Of a stretch of 64,000 bases of DNA, positions 58,990 through 64,000 are shown in pieces. The position numbers were made by a program, and so were the translations under genes. Source of the stretch: Polytrichum commune (Eukaryota; Streptophyta; Polytrichopsida; Polytrichales; Polytrichaceae); assembly GCA_950295325.1 (NCBI GenBank), contig OX485803.1, positions 14,448,001 through 14,512,000 of the forward strand, written 5' to 3'. The notes below the pieces were generated by a model, which was not told the origin of the DNA, ran no database searches, and saw only the letters and a program-made list of their open reading frames with translations. Numbering within the stretch: the stretch's first letter is position 1; each line of letters begins with the position of its first letter.

Positions 58990-59180
58990 CAGATTGGATT
59001 GTAAAACATACCTTCAAGCTTGCGCAAGAAACTGGTGAGCGTATGGAAGAGAGCTCCGAAATATTTCTTCATTCGGATCCGACTCCGACGATCGCCAGGT
59101 GAAGACCGTAGGTCATAAGCGGGTTCAACACTAATTAATTCAAAATTCTTGAGTGTTGCCACGTGTCGGTTCATGATTTG
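58990..59180 (-). other. Probable 5' UTR exon or promoter of APC13
   Basis: A GC-richer patch with GAAG|GTATGT, a strong donor, at about 59011 and no other nearby use. Spliced to the acceptor before APC13 exon 1 it would stay non-coding, because that frame meets a stop before MAEL. This is inference only. Confidence 0.4.
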
Positions 59181-59199
59181 TCAGAACCGGTACAGAAAC

Positions 59200-61300
59200 C
59201 TATGTGTCACTTCAAAGTATCAGCATTTCGGCACCGAACCCCGTGTCCTAAGTCCCAAGTCACATGAGGTCAATCTGTGCAATCTCAACCATTGAGAGCA
59301 TGCAAGTTAGGACTTACCATTTCACACAAGTCCTAAGTCCCAAGTTTGATCGACATTTGAGAAAACTTTCTAAAAGGATCTTGCTAGCTCAACGCGTTTT
59401 GGAGTCTATTTGGAAAGTTTGGGACCTCCTCTTCTGACATCTCAAATTTTGAGAGAATTTTAGGATCTAAAGTGAATATTCTAAACAATGTTTTGATTAA
59501 TTTGACATATTTATGAGTATATCCTATCTGTGAATGTACATATAAACGGCATAACACCATGATGTGGCTTGAGGATACTCTAGCCCTCTTTTCTAACATT
59601 ATACAAGTTGTCACCAAGGTCATCATGTGGCATTGGATTCCACGTATCTATCCTGATTAATAATGAAGGTGTCCATATGTGTAACATCTGGCAAGTTGCT
59701 ATAACATGTTGTTGCAACCGATCTTTATTTTAATCAATCCATGCCATCACTTATTTTGCATGGGTGAGAATATTAGTATGTAATATGTTAATTGAGAACA
59801 TACTTGATTGTAATGTACAAAAGTCATTATAAACATATGTTTATCTTGATATATTAGTATGTTTATGTTGTGCGATTATTTTAACGTAAGAGAATATATT
59901 GATATTAAGAGGAAAGATCATCAATATATCTTATTTCAACAAATGTATCATTTGATTTCATTGTTTAATTTCTTTTCTCAAATAATTGTATTGTATGATT
60001 TTATCTTAGATGTTATGTCTCATGGTACACACCAGAGTTATATCATTAAATACTTGTGAAAATAAAGAAATATTACAAAAGTAAATGAAGCAAATGGATC
60101 TCAAACCAAAAAATGAAGTGGATTTTAAGTTGAAGGAGAGACAAAGAAGACATCATGAATAGGATAAGTAAATTGAATTTAAATTAGGAAAAATAAATTA
60201 CACAATATATAACAAGAGCCACACAATCACAAAGGAAAAAGAATGGCCTTAAAAAATCATAATTTTCTCAAGGAAAAATAAAGACAAAAACATGGAGCAC
60301 ATACAAATTGAAAAACAAAACACTTTAATAGAAGAAGAGATGCAAGGAGCAAAAAGATCTTTGATGTGGAAATATAATAAAAAAATAAAACACTTTCAAT
60401 GAAAAATGATAGCAAAGTACGAGAAGAAGGCGAAGTTCTTAGAACAAAAAAATATGAAGAGGAGGTGGAGCAAAGCGTGGGCATGTTCATTACAATGAAG
60501 CAGAGAAGGAAAACAAAAACCTATGAGTAGTTCAAGTGGGTTGTAAAGAAACAAGGATATGGAGGGTCTTACATGGCCACAAGTTGGTGAGTTTGCACAG
60601 TCCACAGCCTAGTGTGCTAGCTTAGACAGCTTTAGATTTTGCCATCATGCATATATATTTATTCCACACTAGACAAAGAAATTGTCTTATTTCTTATTGC
60701 TTAAAATAAATTTGTCAGTATAATTGACAAGATGAAAGCGAATGAAGAATGTTGTAGTGATGAAGGTACTTGAGTGTCACAAATCCATGGCCAAATAATA
60801 CCCTCCTTGACATTTACGTTAGTTTATACGTGGTATTAAGAGTCCACCCCCTGGGCACCCATCTGCTCCATAACTTGGGTTGTACAAAGTAGAAAGCTAC
60901 ATTATCTATTTTGTGTCTATTGTGTGTCTACTTGGAAAATATGACACCAATGTTACGTGTTCATACTTAAAGGAAATACATCCTTAATGTTTGGCAAGTT
61001 GCATTGCAAAGTTGAGAATCGCTCTTCCTTTCTCAACAACCACATGATTGTCACATGCAAATTATTACCTAATTAAATCCTCTAAATCCTTAAGAACCAC
61101 ATGGCAACTAACATATAGGAGAAGGATAGTTGAAGAGAATGTTCACGCATTTTTAAGTCAAGAACCCAAGATCATGTCTTTATTCCAAGACCCTCTAATC
61201 CCCCTCTTCGACTACCACAAGGAGAAAACTTGTCCATTCCAACCATTTGTTCCAACTCATGGTGAGAAAATGTGTAAAGAAATCATCTTGGTCGCCAACT
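59200..61300. other. AT-rich spacer, no gene recognised
   Basis: Very AT-rich between 59.7 and 60.5 kb. A CAAGTCCTAAGTCCCAAGT-like doublet lies near 59250-59345. Confidence 0.5.
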
Positions 61301-61600
61301 AGAACTAGAACCAAAAACTTTCAATGAGCAATCAAGGTGACATCTTTATGCATGTTCTTGCTATGAGTTGCAATCAAATGGTTGGAATGAACAAAATTCT
61401 CCTTACTGGAATCAAAAATGTCTAATTGATGACCAAGGTGATTTTTTTATGCATGTTCTTGCTATGAGTTGCAATGGGTGGTTGGAATGAACAATTTTCT
61501 CCTGAACTGGAACCAAAAACCTCTAGTTGACAACCGAGGTGATTTTTTTATACATGTTCTTGCTATGAGGTTCAACTGATGATTGGAATTGACAAATTTT
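61300..61600 (+). repeat. Tandem repeat, unit 101 bp, three copies
   Basis: GCATGTTCTTGCTATGAG-type blocks at 61350, 61451 and 61552, with GGAACCAAAAAC and GGTTGGAATGAACAA blocks in each period. Confidence 0.75.
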
Positions 61601-62087
61601 ATCCTAGTGTACCCTTCTTTGGCGTAATAACCATACCTTCCCAAACCCTTACGTTTGCTCCCACCATGGACACTCTTCTAAAAACTAAAGAGAAAATTCA
61701 AGCATATTTTTAACCCACCCTTCATATCAATATCAACCAAACACAAATTTAGGAGCATTTGCCACACTGTTCAATAAACAAACCACATTGACAATTAATT
61801 CATTCATAAGTACGAGTCAAGGTCAAATGATTATTTCCTCGTTCAATTCCCATGATTTCTCAAAATGATTGATTTTTGTTCTCTGCTCAAGTCCCTTGCC
61901 GTTGAGCTCGAATGTAGGTTCTGATCTCCCTCCTAGCCAGTATTTCAATTGAAGAAACCGTCAATATTCAACTTTGTGCGCATCTCATAACTACCCATGT
62001 TAGGAAGAGACACACACAAATAAAAAATGTAACTTATGGATCTATGGCCATAACTGATGTTGTTCAGATAAATTGGAATGGAATTAG

Positions 62088-63054
62088 TTATGCCACATCG
62101 ATAGATCGAGGAGTGGACTGGTGAGACTTAATCTTCTTGGGGATGGTGACGGTGAGGACGCCATGTGAGACTTTAGCTTTCACTCCTTCCACGTTCGTGT
62201 TCTCAGGGAGCTGAAAACGGCGAAGGAATTTGCTCTGCGCCCTTTCGAATCGGTGCCATTTATCATTCTTGTCCACTTCCTCTTTGCAACGCTCCCCTGT
62301 TATCTGCAACGTGTTGCCATCTTCCACCGAGACCTTCACCTCCTCCTTCGTCAAACCTGTAATCACCCACATGAATTCTAGGTCGTCCAACAATTGCATT
62401 ACAAAAAAATGATAAGGAAGAAATAAAATGATCATGACGTTTTTGTGTGACGAGATAAACAACATGTTCCCCTATACACGGTCTTGGGTTTAGGCAGGAA
62501 GCATGCTTAGGTTTAATGCCTACATTAGTAGATAAACTGAGGTAAGATTTGAACAAAAACACAAAACATGACATAATTTTGGAGAATGCATTACAAACTT
62601 TCAAATGATGTTGTATAGTACTGCAACTACTGATAGTATTCTTCCACCTGGTGGTGCAAAACGTACTCATCAACTCATCATCCTACAGTTTTCATATCGC
62701 TTTTATGCAACAATACTCTTCATAATAAACGAGAAGTAAGAAATTATAACCGCACGACATGATTTAGCCATCACATCTCCTTGTGATGGATTTTTTTGGA
62801 TGCTGCTAACTTAATTACCTACCAGGAAGATCGGCTTTGAAGATATGGGCGTCACTGGTCTCCTTCCAGTCGACCCGAGTGCTCGCCACCGCACGCATAT
62901 CGTTCGCAAACGATTTGCCAGGCTCATGGTTCCACAGGGCACCCATATCTCCAAAAATGTCCCACGCAAACGGATCAAAAATACTCAAGCTCTGGTCCTG
63001 ATGGCCGCTACTTTGGCTGCGGTTGTTAGGATTGTGGAATGGAGTCATCGCCAT
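62088..63054 (-). CDS. Cytosolic class I small heat shock protein (HSP20)
   Basis: Two exons, 63054-62823 and 62356-62088, encode 166 residues. The junction [11 protein letters not shown] restores the alpha-crystallin domain exactly. Landmarks are [11 protein letters not shown] (26-36, the class I N-terminal motif), VDWKET (61-66), consensus II within DLPG and beta strands [33 protein letters not shown] (111-130), GVLTVTIPK (143-151) and a C-terminal SIDV (I-x-V anchor, 162-165). It is an ATP-independent holdase that forms oligomers and protects unfolding proteins in heat. A 466-nt intron is unusual for class I genes, which lack introns in flowering plants as far as I recall. An upstream in-frame ATG exists, but MAMTPF fits family length. 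A heat shock element lies 277 bp upstream. Confidence 0.92.
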
Positions 63055-63330
63055 CGTTTGCAGATATGAATGTTGCTGATTGTCACCCACGGTCACTGCA
63101 ATTGATAACAAATTGAGGCTCAAATCCACACAGATTGTGTCACACGCACCTTCCCGGCCGGTGCACTGATGATGGGCTGAAGTATTTCTTACAATTTAAA
63201 CTTGAAACCTGTCTCTCTTATCACACAACTGGAGAGATCGAACTTGCGGAATGGAAATCAAATTTGCGAGAGCTTATTATCTGTTGAGCGCTGAGTGCGA
63301 GGTGAGGCTGATGGGTTTCTTGCTCTTGAT

Positions 63331-63349
63331 GAATATTCTAGACCATTCC
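63331..63349. promoter_or_regulatory. Heat shock element
   Basis: GAATATTCTAGACCATTCC contains alternating GAA, TTC, GAC (imperfect GAA) and TTC at exact 5-bp spacing, the HSF trimer-binding pattern. It sits 277 bp upstream of the small heat shock gene start. Promoter and 5' UTR would span about 63055-63350. Confidence 0.65.
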
Positions 63350-63454
63350 ACACCTTTCTGGCTGCTTCCCTCCTAAAGGAAGCGGTTATGGGGAACATAT
63401 TAGTTGTTCCCATCTATAGGAACGCAATCACACAATATTTGGCTGTATCTACGC

Positions 63455-63900
63455 ATGTGAGTGCACAAAAGGGGTATTATTTAAGGGCAGGGGACACAAA
63501 ATACACATACCTATAAGATGTTATCAGTTTGTAGATATACTAGGTTATTTTTGAAAGACATGAGAGTTGTAAGTTTAAATTAAATACTACATGCACCCTT
63601 TTTTTAGATGTATCTTTGTTAGGCATTTCATTATTGATTATATCATTTTTTTCCAACTTGTGAGAATACATGAGGTTGTTTCTTACTTATAAGTTTGTAC
63701 ATATTATTACATGTCCTTCTTCGTGGTTGAAAGCGTTTTAGATGGGGGTATTGTTTTAGGGCCTGGGGGGTGGGCTTTTCATTGGAATTTTAAATGACAT
63801 GTGTGGGTCAATATGAAATTAAACCCCCTATATATGAGAAAGTTATGAAGAAAGACAAATGTATATGTACTAACATCATGCTAGAAAATGGACTTGTGTA
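63455..63900 (+). repeat. Dispersed repeat fragments at right edge
   Basis: 63455-63560 shares blocks with 46850-46985 (reduced identity), and 63812-63900 with 26650-26740 (ATGAAATTAAACCC, CTATATATGA). No gene was seen from 63350 to the end. Confidence 0.45.
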
Positions 63901-64000
63901 TTTATACTAAGCTTTCTCAATTCAATGTGATAAATGTCTCCACTACTTGTACAAAATATAGATCATGTTTTGAATAGGCCTTTGTTACATAGAAAATTTG

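Noticed and set aside
58814-59174. Minus frames upstream of APC13
   Set aside because: Better explained as UTR exon and intron; no family resemblance and not in phase with APC13.
1-64000. CRISPR arrays, bacterial operons or tRNA/rRNA genes
   Set aside because: The tandem repeats lack short-repeat/spacer organisation, all clear genes are spliced plant genes, and no complete tRNA or rRNA was seen.

Overview
This is nuclear DNA from a land plant. It has split genes with canonical GT-AG introns, plant-type proteins (class I small heat shock protein, Mal d 1-associated protein, APC13, KxDL protein, a bHLH factor with H-E-R base contacts), a tRNA-derived SINE, Tourist-like MITEs and AT-rich spacers. 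The unusual bHLH factor and the intron inside a class I small heat shock protein suggest a non-seed plant (bryophyte or fern-like), but the species cannot be fixed from the sequence and this guess is weak.

Layout. 1-7.3 kb is repeat-rich (one repeat family with TGATCGGGGAGA ends, nested elements, hairpins). 7.3-12.4 kb holds a divergent gene pair: a KxDL-motif (BLOC-1/BORC-type) gene on the minus strand and a Mal d 1-associated-protein gene on the plus strand, sharing a promoter of about 1.1 kb that carries two tandem duplications. 14.1-15.0 kb holds a 211-residue protein resembling two paired-amphipathic-helix (PAH) modules, with a duplicated 3' splice site upstream. 15.58-18.20 kb is a PIF/Harbinger-type element with TTA target duplications, 14-bp terminal repeats, host-gene-like exon fragments and internal tandem repeats. 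19.5-24.4 kb is a five-exon minus-strand gene for a protein of about 1105 residues with two hydrophobic segments; its first intron consists of tandem copies of the neighbouring exon sequence. 24.4-31.7 kb is AT-rich repeat sequence. 31.7-33.9 kb is the bHLH gene (3' end unresolved). 34-56 kb is mostly repeats: five copies of a Tourist-like MITE family, a SINE with a 13-bp target duplication, two copies of a TA-flanked MITE (one nested), a 230-bp tandem array, a possible 35-residue membrane peptide ORF and two phase-compatible orphan exons. 56.7-57.8 kb is APC13 (BONSAI) with a MITE in its second intron. 62.1-63.1 kb is the small heat shock gene with a heat shock element upstream.

The genes are unrelated housekeeping, regulatory and stress genes, with no operon or pathway cluster. 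The most distinctive feature is the number of local tandem duplications (units about 60-300 bp, 2-4 copies), several in promoters, introns and at splice boundaries. No intact transposase or reverse transcriptase was found, so the mobile elements look non-autonomous.
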